Source of the DNA: Dysgonamonadaceae bacterium
Lineage (GTDB): Bacteria; Bacteroidota; Bacteroidia; Bacteroidales; Dysgonomonadaceae
Reading direction: 5' to 3'
NCBI GenBank assembly: GCA_031254645.1
Contig: JAIRUA010000018.1
Location: 58,801 to 122,800, forward strand
Length of the DNA: 64,000 bases
The first letter of the stretch is position 1, and each line of letters begins with the position of its first letter. Shown here piece by piece: positions 27,191 through 37,826 of the stretch. The notes beneath the pieces were generated by a model. That model was not told the origin of the DNA. It saw nothing but the letters and a program-made list of their open reading frames with translations, and did no database searches. The position numbers were made by a program, and so were the translations under genes.

Positions 27191-28301
27191 ACGTCTTTAT
27201 TATATCAACAATTCGTTCAACAATTCCATTTTCTAACCCCGCATACATCGGTAAACAAATCACAGCATCTGCTATTCTCGTTGCCACAGGCAAATTTTCC
27301 TGTCTTGCTGAATCCAAACCTTTGTAAGTTGAGAATGTGCTAATTAACGGGTAAAAATATCGGCGACTGAAAATATTATGTTCCTTCATTTTAAAGTATA
27401 ATTCATCTCGTGTCATACCATATTTTTCCGAGTCTACAAAGATAGGAAAATATGCGTAATTATGCCTAATGTTTTCCATATCAGAAAGAATTTTTATTCC
27501 TTCTGTGTTTTCTAAGTTTCTGTGATACAATTCAGCAATTTGTTTACGAGCTAAAATAGCTTCATCTACTTTTTTTAGTGCCAAGAGACCAAAAGCAGAG
27601 CGAATTTCATCCATTTTGCCATTTATGCCTGGTGCAACAACAGTAGTTTCGCCTGCAAAACCAAAATTTTTCAAATAGTCAATTCGTTCCTTTGTTTCGG
27701 CATCGTGGCAAATCAGAGCTCCGCCTTCAACAGTGTTATACACTTTTGTTGCGTGAAAGCTCAATGTGCTCATATCGCCGTATTCCAACACCGACTTTCT
27801 GCCAACTTCTACTCCAAAAGCGTGAGCTGCATCGTAAATTACTTTCAATCCGTATTTGTCAGCAATGTCCTTAATTTTCACCATATCACAAGGCTGACCA
27901 TAACAGTGTACGGGCATAATAGCAGTAGTTCTAGGGGTGATAGCTGCTTCTATTTTTTCGGGATCGATATTACAGGTTATAGGGTCAATATCCACAAAAA
28001 CAGGTTTAATTCCATTCCACCAAAGTGAGTGAGTGGTGGCTACAAAGCTATAAGGCGTAGTTATTACTTCGCCTGTAATACGCAACGCTTGCAAAGCTGT
28101 CATTAATGGCAATGTACCATTTGTGAACAGACTGATATACGGCACTTTCAAGTATTCACATAAAGCTTTTTCTAGCTCTTGATGATAATGTCCATTATTG
28201 GTCAGCCATTTTCTATCCCAAATATCTTGAAGATATGGTATGAAATCATCCAAAGAAGGAAGTAACGGAGAGGTTACCGTAACTATTTTTGAGTTGTCCA
28301 T
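27183..28301 (-). CDS. DegT/DnrJ/EryC1-type sugar aminotransferase, VioA-like
   Basis: A 372-residue PLP enzyme with SLFTNGTLPLMTALQAL, TTPYSFVATTHSLWW, IYDAAHAFGVE (PLP Asp) and LSFHATKVYNTVEGGAL (Schiff-base Lys near residue 185). The LTNNGHYHQELE start resembles VioA/DesV-type enzymes acting on dTDP-4-keto-6-deoxyglucose. rmlA and rmlB lie upstream in the same run but rmlC and rmlD do not, which fits diversion of the 4-keto intermediate to an amino sugar. The exact product is inferred. Confidence 0.83.
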   Translation of the reverse strand: MDNSKIVTVTSPLLPSLDDFIPYLQDIWDRKWLTNNGHYHQELEKALCEYLKVPYISLFTNGTLPLMTALQALRITGEVITTPYSFVATTHSLWWNGIKPVFVDIDPITCNIDPEKIEAAITPRTTAIMPVHCYGQPCDMVKIKDIADKYGLKVIYDAAHAFGVEVGRKSVLEYGDMSTLSFHATKVYNTVEGGALICHDAETKERIDYLKNFGFAGETTVVAPGINGKMDEIRSAFGLLALKKVDEAILARKQIAELYHRNLENTEGIKILSDMENIRHNYAYFPIFVDSEKYGMTRDELYFKMKEHNIFSRRYFYPLISTFSTYKGLDSARQENLPVATRIADAVICLPMYAGLENGIVERIVDIIKTYD

Positions 28302-29743
28302 AATTTGTTTTTTATTTTATGTGTATTCAACAAACTTTTTATTTCTTGTAATTCTTTTGATTGAATTAAATATGCTACAGAAAAATAATAAATCACACCC
28401 GTTGCGATTCCCGCAATCAGTGCCAATATTTTAATCTGAATCAATAATGTAATTCCCAAAACAATTATTCCCATAGACAATGAAATTCCTAAAATTGGCA
28501 GCAAGTCTTTCATCTGTTGCAAATAACCAACTTGAATTAACTTTCCTGTGTAATAAGTGTTAATTAGTAGCGCTGTTAACGAACTGACTACCAGCCCACA
28601 ACACATAGCTACCAAACCCATAGGAATTGTAATGCACAATATCACGACTCCTATTATTTTCTTTATAATTTCAAGTCGGAGATACAAGTCGGAACGCCCC
28701 TTTACCTGCAGTAGACTGAGGTTAATTGCATGTATCGGATACCACATTTGCGCCAAACACAATATTTGTAAAAACAAAACTGCGTTTGCCCATTTCTCGG
28801 TTAGCAGTAAATGAATCAATGGCTCTCCTACTCCAAATAAACCCATCATCAAAGGAAATATGACAAATGCCGAAAGACGTAGAAATTTACGATAGGTTTC
28901 TCTCAATTTTTCATCATCTTCTTGTATACTACTCAAAATCGGGAATATTACCCGGTACAATATACCTGTTACATTTATAGAAGGAAACTGAGTAAATTCA
29001 TTAGCACGACTGTAATAACCCAAGTCTGATTGAGAAAACTTTTTTCCTATAACAATCATATACATATTTCTATAAACTGTGTCTATTAATCCAGCTAATA
29101 ATAGTTTAGACCCATAGGAAAACAACTCTTTGAAAGAAGATATAGAAAACACTTTTTGGGGCAACCATCGAGAATATATCCACAACGCGATCATATTGAT
29201 CAAACCGGCAACAATTGATTGAACTGCCAATGCCCACACTCCAAATCCTTGATACGCCAACCATATACCAATTGTTCCTGAAATTAGGACAGACAACAAG
29301 GATGCTTTTGTTTGTGTTTTAAAGTCAATATTGATAATGAATTTTGCTCGTTGAACAATAGTTAAAGAATTAATAAAAACATTCAATGCAATAACTTTAG
29401 TCACACTTTCCAAAATTGGAGCATTGTAAAACGCAGCAATATAAGGAGATACAAAAAACAATATAAAATAGAAAACTAACCCTACTACAATATTGAAATA
29501 GAAAACAGTAGAAAAATCCACCTCTGTTCTATTTTGCTTTCGAATCAATGCATTAGCAAATCCGCTATCAACAAAAGATTGAGAAATTGCTAAAAAAACA
29601 GCTAACATTCCTATCAGTCCAAAATCAGCAGGCAATAATAAGCGAGCCAGTATGATTCCTAACACAAACTGAGTCCCTTGAACAGAAAAGCGTTCTACAC
29701 TACTCCAAAAAATTCCTTTTATTGTCTTTTCTTTTAAATTCAT
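28283..29743 (-). CDS. wzx: Wzx-type flippase (MOP/PST superfamily, WzxC-like)
   Basis: A 486-residue protein with about twelve to fourteen membrane helices. It starts with GIFWSSVERFSVQGTQFVLGIILARLL and has ADFGLIGMLAVFLAISQSFVDSGFANALIRK, the standard opening of this family. It would flip undecaprenyl-linked repeat units across the inner membrane. Nineteen bases overlap the aminotransferase start. Substrate specificity cannot be read from sequence. Confidence 0.9.
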   Translation of the reverse strand: MNLKEKTIKGIFWSSVERFSVQGTQFVLGIILARLLLPADFGLIGMLAVFLAISQSFVDSGFANALIRKQNRTEVDFSTVFYFNIVVGLVFYFILFFVSPYIAAFYNAPILESVTKVIALNVFINSLTIVQRAKFIINIDFKTQTKASLLSVLISGTIGIWLAYQGFGVWALAVQSIVAGLINMIALWIYSRWLPQKVFSISSFKELFSYGSKLLLAGLIDTVYRNMYMIVIGKKFSQSDLGYYSRANEFTQFPSINVTGILYRVIFPILSSIQEDDEKLRETYRKFLRLSAFVIFPLMMGLFGVGEPLIHLLLTEKWANAVLFLQILCLAQMWYPIHAINLSLLQVKGRSDLYLRLEIIKKIIGVVILCITIPMGLVAMCCGLVVSSLTALLINTYYTGKLIQVGYLQQMKDLLPILGISLSMGIIVLGITLLIQIKILALIAGIATGVIYYFSVAYLIQSKELQEIKSLLNTHKIKNKLWTTQK

Positions 29744-29786
29744 TGCTATAGTTTACTTCCACAGCATTTCTTTTCTTGGCATCATT

Positions 29787-30839
29787 TTAATAATTGTACA
29801 TTTCTTTATAATATTTCAGATAATCTCCACTCGTAACATTGTCCAACCAATCTTGATTTTCCAAATACCAATGTACCGTTTTTTCGATACCTTCCTCGAA
29901 TTGCAGTGAGGGTTGCCAACCGAGTTCGTTTTTTAATTTCGAGGAATCAATAGCATAACGTAAATCGTGCCCAGCGCGGTCAGTAACGTAAGTAATCAGT
30001 TTTTCCGATTCACCCTCTTTGCGACCTAATAGTCTATCAACGGTTTTAATCATCACTCGAATTAAGTCGATGTTTTTCCACTCATTAAATCCACCTATAT
30101 TATAGGTATCACCGGTTTTCCCTTTGTGGAAAATCAAATCGATAGCGCGGACATGGTCTTCCACAAAAAGCCAATCACGCACATTTTCGCCTTTTCCATA
30201 CACAGGTAACAGTTTGTTATGTCGAATATTATTGATAAAGAGCGGAATCAGTTTTTCGGGAAATTGGAATGAACCATAATTATTTGAACAATTGGAAATC
30301 ACAACCGGCAATCCATATGTATCATAATATGCTCGCACAAAATGATCGGAAGATGCTTTTGATGCCGAATAGGGCGAATGTGGGTCGTATTTCGTTTCTT
30401 CTGTAAAAAGTGTGTCGTCAAATTCGAGTGAGCCATACACTTCATCAGTAGAAATGTGATAGAACAGGTGCTGTTTATCAAAATCTTTCCAAGTCTGACG
30501 TGCTGCATCCAACAAATTGAGCGTGCCCATTACATTGGTTCTCGCAAAAGCAAGTGGGTCTTTGATGCTTCTATCCACGTGACTTTCGGCAGCGAGGTGG
30601 ATTACACTGTCAATTTGAAAATCGGTGAATATTCTTTGCATCACATCAAAATCGCAAATGTCTGCTTTTACAAATTTGTAATTCGATTTACCTTCAATGT
30701 CTTTCAAGTTTGTCAAATTTCCTGCATAAGTCAAGCTGTCAAGATTAATAATTTGATATTCGGAGTATTTATTGACAAATAACCGAACAACGTGCGAACC
30801 GATAAATCCAGCTCCACCGGTGATAAGTATATGGTGCAT
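29787..30839 (-). CDS. rmlB: dTDP-glucose 4,6-dehydratase
   Basis: A 350-residue short-chain dehydrogenase/reductase with GGAGFIGSHVV (NAD loop), HLAAESHVDRSI, STDEVYGSL (catalytic Thr-Asp-Glu) and YSASKASSDH (catalytic YxxxK near residue 160). It converts dTDP-glucose to dTDP-4-keto-6-deoxyglucose. It lies 6 bases after rmlA in transcription order. Without rmlC and rmlD in the window, its product probably feeds the VioA-like aminotransferase. Confidence 0.96.
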   Translation of the reverse strand: MHHILITGGAGFIGSHVVRLFVNKYSEYQIINLDSLTYAGNLTNLKDIEGKSNYKFVKADICDFDVMQRIFTDFQIDSVIHLAAESHVDRSIKDPLAFARTNVMGTLNLLDAARQTWKDFDKQHLFYHISTDEVYGSLEFDDTLFTEETKYDPHSPYSASKASSDHFVRAYYDTYGLPVVISNCSNNYGSFQFPEKLIPLFINNIRHNKLLPVYGKGENVRDWLFVEDHVRAIDLIFHKGKTGDTYNIGGFNEWKNIDLIRVMIKTVDRLLGRKEGESEKLITYVTDRAGHDLRYAIDSSKLKNELGWQPSLQFEEGIEKTVHWYLENQDWLDNVTSGDYLKYYKEMYNY

Positions 30840-30845
30840 ATTTTT

Positions 30846-31724
30846 TTATCTTCTTTGAATCAATTTCAATAAATATTTTCCGTATTCGTTTTTCTTCATC
30901 GGCTCAGCAAGTTCAATCAGTTTTTCGTCTGAAATCCAACCGTTTCGCCAAGCAATTTCTTCAAGACAAGCAATTTTCAATCCTTGTCGTTTCTCTAATA
31001 CTTCAACGAAAGTAGAAGCATCAGCAAGTGAATCATGCGTCCCTGTATCTAGCCATGCAAAACCTCGCCCAAGCAACTGAACTTTCAGTTGTTCTCTTTC
31101 AAGAAACTCCTGATTAACAGTTGTTATTTCTAATTCACCACGAGCCGAAGGTCGTATATTTTTAGCAACATCTACCACACTATTAGGATAAAAATAGAGC
31201 CCCACAACAGCATAGTTCGATTTTGGATTTACAGGTTTTTCTTCAATGCTTAATGCTTTACCTTCAGAATCAAAATCCACAACACCATATTGTTCCGGCC
31301 TATCTACATAGTAACCAAACACTGTTGCCATATTATTCTCTTCTACACCTTTTACCGCTTGACGTAGTGTAGCTGGAAAACCTTGTCCATAGAAAATATT
31401 ATCACCCAATACTAAACAAGCACTATCATTACCAACAAATTTTTCACCGATAATAAATGCTTGTGCCAATCCATCGGGACTAGGCTGTTCAGCATACTCA
31501 AATTTTACACCATATTCCGAACCATCGCCAAGCAATCGGCGAAACCCAGGTAAGTCTTGCGGAGTAGAAATAATGAGTATTTCTCTAATCCCTGCTAACA
31601 TCAATACTGAAACCGGATAATAAACCATCGGTTTATCGTAAATAGGCAGCAACTGTTTGCTAATCCCTTTGGTTATGGGATATAAGCGTGTTCCGGAGCC
31701 TCCGGCTAAAATGATTCCTTTCAT
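30846..31724 (-). CDS. rmlA: Glucose-1-phosphate thymidylyltransferase
   Basis: A 292-residue nucleotidyltransferase with [48 protein letters not shown] (metal Asp) and [11 protein letters not shown]. It makes dTDP-glucose from dTTP and glucose-1-phosphate. I chose the ATG at 31724, which gives the canonical N-terminus; an in-frame TTG at 31745 would add seven unlikely residues. Confidence 0.96.
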   Translation of the reverse strand: MKGIILAGGSGTRLYPITKGISKQLLPIYDKPMVYYPVSVLMLAGIREILIISTPQDLPGFRRLLGDGSEYGVKFEYAEQPSPDGLAQAFIIGEKFVGNDSACLVLGDNIFYGQGFPATLRQAVKGVEENNMATVFGYYVDRPEQYGVVDFDSEGKALSIEEKPVNPKSNYAVVGLYFYPNSVVDVAKNIRPSARGELEITTVNQEFLEREQLKVQLLGRGFAWLDTGTHDSLADASTFVEVLEKRQGLKIACLEEIAWRNGWISDEKLIELAEPMKKNEYGKYLLKLIQRR

Positions 31725-31762
31725 AAGCCTGTTTTGTAATTTCAATCAATAAAACTTTACTG

Positions 31763-32905
31763 TTATTTTATTATCTTCACTATTCGTTCACATGCTCTAC
31801 CATCTCCATACGGATTATGTGCTTGCGACATTTTATTATACGTCATGCTATCTTCCAGCAAAAGATTTACATTCTTCACTATTTCAGATGTATCTGTTCC
31901 AACGAGTAATACTGTTCCTGTATCTACCGCTTCCGGACGTTCTGTAGTATTACGCATCACAAGCACCGGTTTACCTAACGATGGTGCTTCCTCTTGCACA
32001 CCTCCACTATCTGTCAATATCAAATGCGAATGTTGCATCAAATAAACAAAAGGTAAGTAATCTAACGGTGATATCAAGAAAACGTTATCAATACCTGCCA
32101 ATAACTCAAACACAGGTTTTTGTACATTCGGATTCAAATGAACAGGATACACAATATCCATATCAGGGTGTACAGTGGCTATTTCCTTCAATGCTTTACA
32201 AATATTAAGGAACCCATCGCCAAAATTTTCTCTACGATGTCCTGTTACAAGTATGTATTTTTTATCAGCTTTGAGAGCGTAACCTTTTTCCGTCAATTGA
32301 GAAATCAAACTTTGTTCAAGCCCTTCTTTTGTCTTAATTATATTCACAGCCATTAACAATGCATCTATTACGGAATTTCCTGTAACGAATATTTTATCTT
32401 TATCTATATTTTCTTGAATAAGATTGCTTTTAGATGCTTCTGTGGGAGCAAAACAATAATCACACAAGCGGTCAGTTAATTGCCTGTTCATTTCTTCTGG
32501 CCACGGAGAATACAGATCATGCGTTCTCAATCCGGCTTCTACGTGTGCTATTTTTATCTGTTGATAAAACGCTGCGATAGTTGCAGCCATAGAAGTAGTG
32601 GTATCTCCGTGAACAAACACAACTTCGGGCATACATTCTTTCAACACATTTCTCAACCCCAACAAAGCTTTTGACGTGATATCATACAAGTCCTGATTAG
32701 GAGCCATAATGTTTAAGTCATAATCGGGCTTTATATCGAAAACCTCCAACACTTGGTCTAACATTTGGCGATGCTGTCCCGTTACGCACACTTTTGTTTC
32801 AAACTGTTCAGGATATTTTTGAAACTCTTTCACTAATGGAGCCATTTTAATCGCTTCTGGACGTGTGCCGAATACTAATAATATCTTTTTCATACGTTTT
32901 GTCAT
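31763..32905 (-). CDS. wecB: UDP-N-acetylglucosamine 2-epimerase (non-hydrolysing)
   Basis: A 380-residue GT-B-fold epimerase with [51 protein letters not shown] and [22 protein letters not shown]. It converts UDP-GlcNAc to UDP-ManNAc. Two in-frame ATGs exist, 32905 and 32893; the first directly abuts the wecC stop. With wecC it forms the UDP-ManNAcA pathway. Confidence 0.95.
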   Translation of the reverse strand: MTKRMKKILLVFGTRPEAIKMAPLVKEFQKYPEQFETKVCVTGQHRQMLDQVLEVFDIKPDYDLNIMAPNQDLYDITSKALLGLRNVLKECMPEVVFVHGDTTTSMAATIAAFYQQIKIAHVEAGLRTHDLYSPWPEEMNRQLTDRLCDYCFAPTEASKSNLIQENIDKDKIFVTGNSVIDALLMAVNIIKTKEGLEQSLISQLTEKGYALKADKKYILVTGHRRENFGDGFLNICKALKEIATVHPDMDIVYPVHLNPNVQKPVFELLAGIDNVFLISPLDYLPFVYLMQHSHLILTDSGGVQEEAPSLGKPVLVMRNTTERPEAVDTGTVLLVGTDTSEIVKNVNLLLEDSMTYNKMSQAHNPYGDGRACERIVKIIK

Positions 32906-34105
32906 TTATTTACGAACTCCACAAAAATCCAATTCTATTTTTTCTTCTTGTTTTTGAATCGTCAAAAATGGTTGATGTCTAACTAACCAAACAACGATAT
33001 CTGCTTTATCATACGCCTCTTGACTATTTACAATATTGAAACTCTTATGAGACTCTACATTAGGCTCAACAATCAAAATTTCAGCACGCACTTCCGCTAT
33101 AACTCGCGATGCAATATATTTCGCGGGTGATTCGCGCAAATCATCAATATCCGGTTTAAATGCCAATCCCATACAAGCCACAACAGGTTCTCTATTTGTC
33201 TTATCTTCAAACTGCTGACATATTTCTAACACTTTATTGGCACACCAATCGGCTTTATAGTCATTGGTTTCTCTCGACCGTTTAATGATTTGTGCCTGCT
33301 CCGTAAAATCAGACACAATAAACCAAGGATCTACTGCTATGCAATGCCCTCCAACCCCACATCCGGGTTGCAAAATATTTACACGCGGATGTTTATTCGC
33401 TAAATCAATTAATTCCCAAACATTTATTCCTGCTTTATCACAAATCATCGAAAGTTCATTCGCAAAAGCAATCTGAACATCACGAGAGGAATTTTCTGTC
33501 AGTTTACACATTTCCGCTGTACGTGAATTTGTTGGATGCAAACTTCCTTTGACGAACAATTTATAAAACTCAATCGCTTTTTTGGTAGATTCTTCATTTA
33601 TACCGCCTATTACCCTGTCATTATGTTCTAATTCATAGATAACATTACCTGGAAGTACTCTTTCCGGGCAGTAGGCAATATAGATTTTCCCCTTTAATTC
33701 TGGACGCTCCTTCCATATTAAGTCAGTCATCTTTTCGGTCGTTCCTACTGGAGAAGTTGATTCAATAATATACAAATTATCTTCTTTCAAAAAAGGAATT
33801 ATTGCTCGTGTTGCAGATTCTATATAAGAAATATCAGGACGACGATTTTGTCTGAAAGGAGTAGGGACTACAATTAAAAAAACATCAGCACTCTCCGGTT
33901 TCAAAGCAACTTTTAAATGCCCTTCTTCAACCACGCGCTTGACCACTGTATCTAAGTCAGGCTCTATAATATGAATTTTACCTGAATTAATCGTATCAAC
34001 CACCATCGAGTTTACATCAACTCCAAGCACTTGAACTCCTTTATCTGCTGCTACTGCAGCCGTTGGGAGTCCAATGTATCCCAGTCCCATAAATACTGCT
34101 TTCAT
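32906..34105 (-). CDS. wecC: UDP-N-acetyl-D-mannosamine dehydrogenase
   Basis: A 399-residue nucleotide-sugar dehydrogenase with FMGLGYIGLPTAAVAAD (NAD loop), ESTSPVGTTEK, YCPERVLPG and PGCGVGGHCIAVDPWF (catalytic Cys near residue 250). It oxidises UDP-ManNAc twice to UDP-ManNAcA. The pairing with wecB makes this assignment firmer than a generic UDP-glucose dehydrogenase. The 100-base gap after wzz shows no clear promoter. Confidence 0.94.
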   Translation of the reverse strand: MKAVFMGLGYIGLPTAAVAADKGVQVLGVDVNSMVVDTINSGKIHIIEPDLDTVVKRVVEEGHLKVALKPESADVFLIVVPTPFRQNRRPDISYIESATRAIIPFLKEDNLYIIESTSPVGTTEKMTDLIWKERPELKGKIYIAYCPERVLPGNVIYELEHNDRVIGGINEESTKKAIEFYKLFVKGSLHPTNSRTAEMCKLTENSSRDVQIAFANELSMICDKAGINVWELIDLANKHPRVNILQPGCGVGGHCIAVDPWFIVSDFTEQAQIIKRSRETNDYKADWCANKVLEICQQFEDKTNREPVVACMGLAFKPDIDDLRESPAKYIASRVIAEVRAEILIVEPNVESHKSFNIVNSQEAYDKADIVVWLVRHQPFLTIQKQEEKIELDFCGVRK

Positions 34106-34205
34106 TATTATTATCGTTTACTGTTTATTCTTATAAAAAAACTAGGCTATAATTGTTATATGTACGTAACAACAACTCTCACAAGATTACCTGTCACGTA
34201 TTCCC

Positions 34206-35330
34206 TTATTCCTCATCACTATCCTCTCTCACCTCCCTTACTATATTTTCCAAAAACGGTTTTACTAATATCCAACCACTACTAACAATTAACCCCAGAA
34301 ACAAAAATGCCACTAAAATCACACCTCTTCTCGGTGCGCTTCTTTCGTGTGGTACCACCACCGGCTCAATAACCGTAAGCACCGGAGTAGCCTCTTTTAC
34401 CGCAAGTCTCGCTTGCTCCAATAGTCTTGCTAATTCATTATACACTGTAAAAGCAATGTCATACTCGCTATTTAGAAGGCGCTCTTCTGCACGTGCTTTA
34501 GCCGTTGAGAGCAACCTGTTTGCATCTTGAAAGGCTGCTAACTCAGCGTGGATTTGCAAAAAATTCCGTCGTGCCTCTTCATAACTTACCTCAACAAACT
34601 CCAAGTTATCTATCTGTTTTTGCACCTTGAAGTTTTTAATATTTTTTTCCAATTCGCTATATATCTGCTGCGTAATAACAGATGCAGCTTTAGGATCTGA
34701 AAATGAGTAGCTAAGCGTAATATATCCATCTCTATTATTATTTTCAATTCGCATATTTTCTCGTATTATCTCCAACACGTCTCGTTCACTTGCCGTCAAT
34801 GCGATAATTCCGTTTATTTTACAGGTATCAGCAGTATAGGGACTGCTACTTGGTCGAATGATAGATAAAATTACTCCGGGCAATCCGATAGTATAACGTT
34901 TGATATCATTTAAAAGACTTCTTGTTTGATATCGTTCGTTTGTATAGTATTCATACAAAGTAATAGGTACTCCTTTCGATTTTTCAACCACAATTGGAGT
35001 AGCCATTATTTCTTTGCAAAACGGAACACTACTCACGATTCTAGGATAGATTGTAGGTGAAAGTATATCACCACTTAGCGATGCGCCCAAATTCATACCT
35101 ATCATAGAGAAAAAATCTCCTAAGCTACCTGAACCTTGTCCGGTTTGTTGTACTACCGTTATATTCGCAGTATAGGATATGGGCGACGTGTAGGCAACAA
35201 ATACGCCTAACAGTAAGGAAATTGCAATAATAACGAGAATAAACTTTCGATTTTTCCAAAGTCGCTTGATAATATTTTTTAAATCAATCTCTTGCTCTTG
35301 ATTAATTCTATTACTGTCCAAATTATCCAT
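34206..35330 (-). CDS. wzz: Wzz-type polysaccharide co-polymerase
   Basis: A 374-residue chain-length regulator with a cytoplasmic N-terminus, a first membrane helix at about 30-50 (FILVIIAISLLLGVFVAYTSP) and a periplasmic domain with a long helical stretch at about 225-300. Near residue 335 is a Pro-Arg-Gly segment (HERSAPRRGVILVAFLFLG) leading into the second membrane helix. No C-terminal tyrosine-kinase domain is present, unlike Wzc. It would control modal chain length together with Wzy. Confidence 0.9.
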   Translation of the reverse strand: MDNLDSNRINQEQEIDLKNIIKRLWKNRKFILVIIAISLLLGVFVAYTSPISYTANITVVQQTGQGSGSLGDFFSMIGMNLGASLSGDILSPTIYPRIVSSVPFCKEIMATPIVVEKSKGVPITLYEYYTNERYQTRSLLNDIKRYTIGLPGVILSIIRPSSSPYTADTCKINGIIALTASERDVLEIIRENMRIENNNRDGYITLSYSFSDPKAASVITQQIYSELEKNIKNFKVQKQIDNLEFVEVSYEEARRNFLQIHAELAAFQDANRLLSTAKARAEERLLNSEYDIAFTVYNELARLLEQARLAVKEATPVLTVIEPVVVPHERSAPRRGVILVAFLFLGLIVSSGWILVKPFLENIVREVREDSDEE

Positions 35331-35400
35331 TATTTTTTTATTTTAGCATTGCTTCGCAAAGTTCAAAGTAAAACTTAAGCAGTCTATAGTTTTCATCTCT

Positions 35401-37767
35401 TTATAAAAACCTCAAAATCACGAGCGCAAGTGTGGCTACTGATGTTGAAAGACTTACAGCTTGTGCAAATGACAGAGGTTGACGTTCCGGTCTTTCGGGT
35501 ATTACAATCTCACTCCCCGGCTCAATTTTCGCCCATCTACCGGTAGATACAGTACCGTTCATATGAACAACAAATGCTCTGTTTCGCATTGCTAAACGCG
35601 AATAGCCGCCGGCTTGTTTCACATAGCGGTCTAGACTCATCCCGCTGGTGTAAGCAACCGTATTCGGGAACAACACTCCTCCCGAAATCTTTACAGTTCC
35701 ATTATACACAGGAATATAGAGTTCATCTCCTTCGCGAAGGATAATATCGGCATCGCTTCCCGGATTTTGCAGTGCTTTTTCTAAATTGATTCCCACAAAT
35801 TGCGTGCCGAAGTCCATATTCTCTGCCAACAGGCTATCTCCTTCTGCAACTGCACGAACCATAAATGCGTCACGTGTTCTTTTGCGTTCGGCTTCACTCA
35901 ACTGGCGCGATAACCTTGCACCTTGTGCATAAGCAAACTCCGTAAGTCCCCCAGCTCTCTCTACAAATGAAGATAAGCGTTCGTCTCGTCGTATTCTTGC
36001 ATATTGTCCGCCAAACAACACTTCGCCTCGCACAGTTACAAGTTGTTGTTCTTCATAACCTGGAGAACGACGAATAACTACGTGGTCGAACGGTTGAAGC
36101 ACAAATGTTGTATCATCTAACAAAATTTCACCATCTCTCAACGAAAAACTGAAAGTTTCGCCGGTTGAAGCAGATAAAGAACGACTTCCCGGATCTCTCA
36201 TTCTTCTAAATACATCTATTTGTGCTGTCGAAGCCGATTCTCTTAACCCTCCGGCTCTCAGAATAAGATCTTCAAGGTGCATATTGAGGGTAAACGGAAA
36301 ACTACCTCCTGCGCGCACCTCGCCGCTAATAGACACTGTTATATTGTCTTCGATAGAGAAAATGGAGGGAATATGCAGTCGGTCGTTTCGTTGTAACGGA
36401 ATATCCGGTATTCTTCCGTTCAACAAATCTGCCAAGTCAAACGATACCATTGTTTGGCGGAGATCATCTTGCTCGCGATAGAGTAAAACACGATACAAGT
36501 AAGCATCGCCGGTTATTCCTTGTGCAATGTTTACAAGGTCGCGTACTGTTCTGATTTCATCGCCAATGGCATATTGTCCGGGGCGATAAACCGCGCCCGT
36601 TATTTCGACTCTGTTGGTAAATCTGTTCAAAATATTTCCAACTTGAACCCTGTCACCGTCTTTTAGATTAAAGGAGGCAAATTCCTGCTCGCTCAGCGTG
36701 AAGGCTTCTTGTTCATAGCGTCCTCTTCTTTGCAGCGAAACGTTTGACTGAAAGGCATTTCCGGTAAATCCGCCTGCAAAACGAATGAGATCACTCAATG
36801 TTTCTTTTTCGAGCATTTCGTAACGCATCGGTCGTCTCACGTTGCCTGTTATTTGCGCCAAAATACTATGAGGTTCAACTCTTACGATGTCGCCATCGCG
36901 CAAAGTAATATCGCCCATATTGTTGCCATTCATCAAATATTCGTACAAGTCAACCGTAGCCACCCTTTCGCCATTGCGAAATACGTGGATATTCCGCAAA
37001 CTACCGATATTATTGGGTCCGCCTGATGCATACAGCGCGTGAAATGCTGATGCAAAGGAGGTTAACGTATAAGTACCGGGCGTGATTACTTCACCCATAA
37101 CATTGACGTTGATAGTGCGCACATTGCCGACAGACATTGCTATAAATGTTTGAGGATTAGGTGAGGTGAGATCGGAGAAAATCAATGAAAATTCTCTTCT
37201 AATACGCAATTCGGCTTGTCTTACGCTTAGTCCGCTCAAGTGGATTCGTCCCAGCCCGGGAATAGTGATATGTCCGTCAGGGGAAATTGTGTGATATTCG
37301 TTTAATTCCGAATTTCCCCACACGTCGATAATTATTTCATCGCCCGTTCCCAAAATATAATTAGCGGGCGTAGGCATATTCATATTGGGTGCAAATGTGA
37401 GATTTTCGGCTGAAAAGAAATTTTGCCCGTAAATTTGATTCGGGTCATCAGGTTGAGGTTCACGTCTGACTATTGTTGGCACCTCCGGCATACTGCGAAG
37501 AACGCTTATCGGGTCGTTATTAAAAGTGGGAGCGACAGTGGTTATACCTTGTTGACTACTATGCTGATTACGAATGCGTTCCAATTGAGATATAGATACT
37601 CCTCTTCTGTTTAATTCGAGTACAATTTGTTGTGGCGACATTCCCGTCCTTTCAAGTCTCATCGCTTCTTGTACAACCTGCTGATCATTCATTTGCGCCG
37701 ACAGAGTTACCGAGATGAATAGAAATAAAACAGTTAAAATAGTTTCAAATGTATGATTTTTACGCAT
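35401..37767 (-). CDS. wza: Wza-like outer-membrane polysaccharide export protein with multiple SLBB domains
   Basis: A 788-residue protein with a Sec signal (FLFISVTLSAQ) and an N-terminal low-complexity helical part (MSPQQIVLELNRRGVS). The Poly_export domain is at about 130-215 (YILGTGDEIIIDVWGNSE...GHITIPGLGRIHLSG), followed by about five or six SLBB repeats (for example VNVMGEVITPGTYTL, ITGAVYRPGQYAIGD, VRGEVLFGGQYARI, ISGGVLFPNTVAYTSG). A single C-terminal helix (about 765-785) closes it. The length is about twice that of E. coli Wza, as is usual in Bacteroidota. It forms the export channel. As the first gene of the run it carries the clearest promoter. Confidence 0.9.
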   Translation of the reverse strand: MRKNHTFETILTVLFLFISVTLSAQMNDQQVVQEAMRLERTGMSPQQIVLELNRRGVSISQLERIRNQHSSQQGITTVAPTFNNDPISVLRSMPEVPTIVRREPQPDDPNQIYGQNFFSAENLTFAPNMNMPTPANYILGTGDEIIIDVWGNSELNEYHTISPDGHITIPGLGRIHLSGLSVRQAELRIRREFSLIFSDLTSPNPQTFIAMSVGNVRTINVNVMGEVITPGTYTLTSFASAFHALYASGGPNNIGSLRNIHVFRNGERVATVDLYEYLMNGNNMGDITLRDGDIVRVEPHSILAQITGNVRRPMRYEMLEKETLSDLIRFAGGFTGNAFQSNVSLQRRGRYEQEAFTLSEQEFASFNLKDGDRVQVGNILNRFTNRVEITGAVYRPGQYAIGDEIRTVRDLVNIAQGITGDAYLYRVLLYREQDDLRQTMVSFDLADLLNGRIPDIPLQRNDRLHIPSIFSIEDNITVSISGEVRAGGSFPFTLNMHLEDLILRAGGLRESASTAQIDVFRRMRDPGSRSLSASTGETFSFSLRDGEILLDDTTFVLQPFDHVVIRRSPGYEEQQLVTVRGEVLFGGQYARIRRDERLSSFVERAGGLTEFAYAQGARLSRQLSEAERKRTRDAFMVRAVAEGDSLLAENMDFGTQFVGINLEKALQNPGSDADIILREGDELYIPVYNGTVKISGGVLFPNTVAYTSGMSLDRYVKQAGGYSRLAMRNRAFVVHMNGTVSTGRWAKIEPGSEIVIPERPERQPLSFAQAVSLSTSVATLALVILRFL

Positions 37768-37826
37768 AAAATTTTTGTTTGCTTGTATATTATTGCTTCA
37801 ATATTATAATTATTTAATTCAACGGG

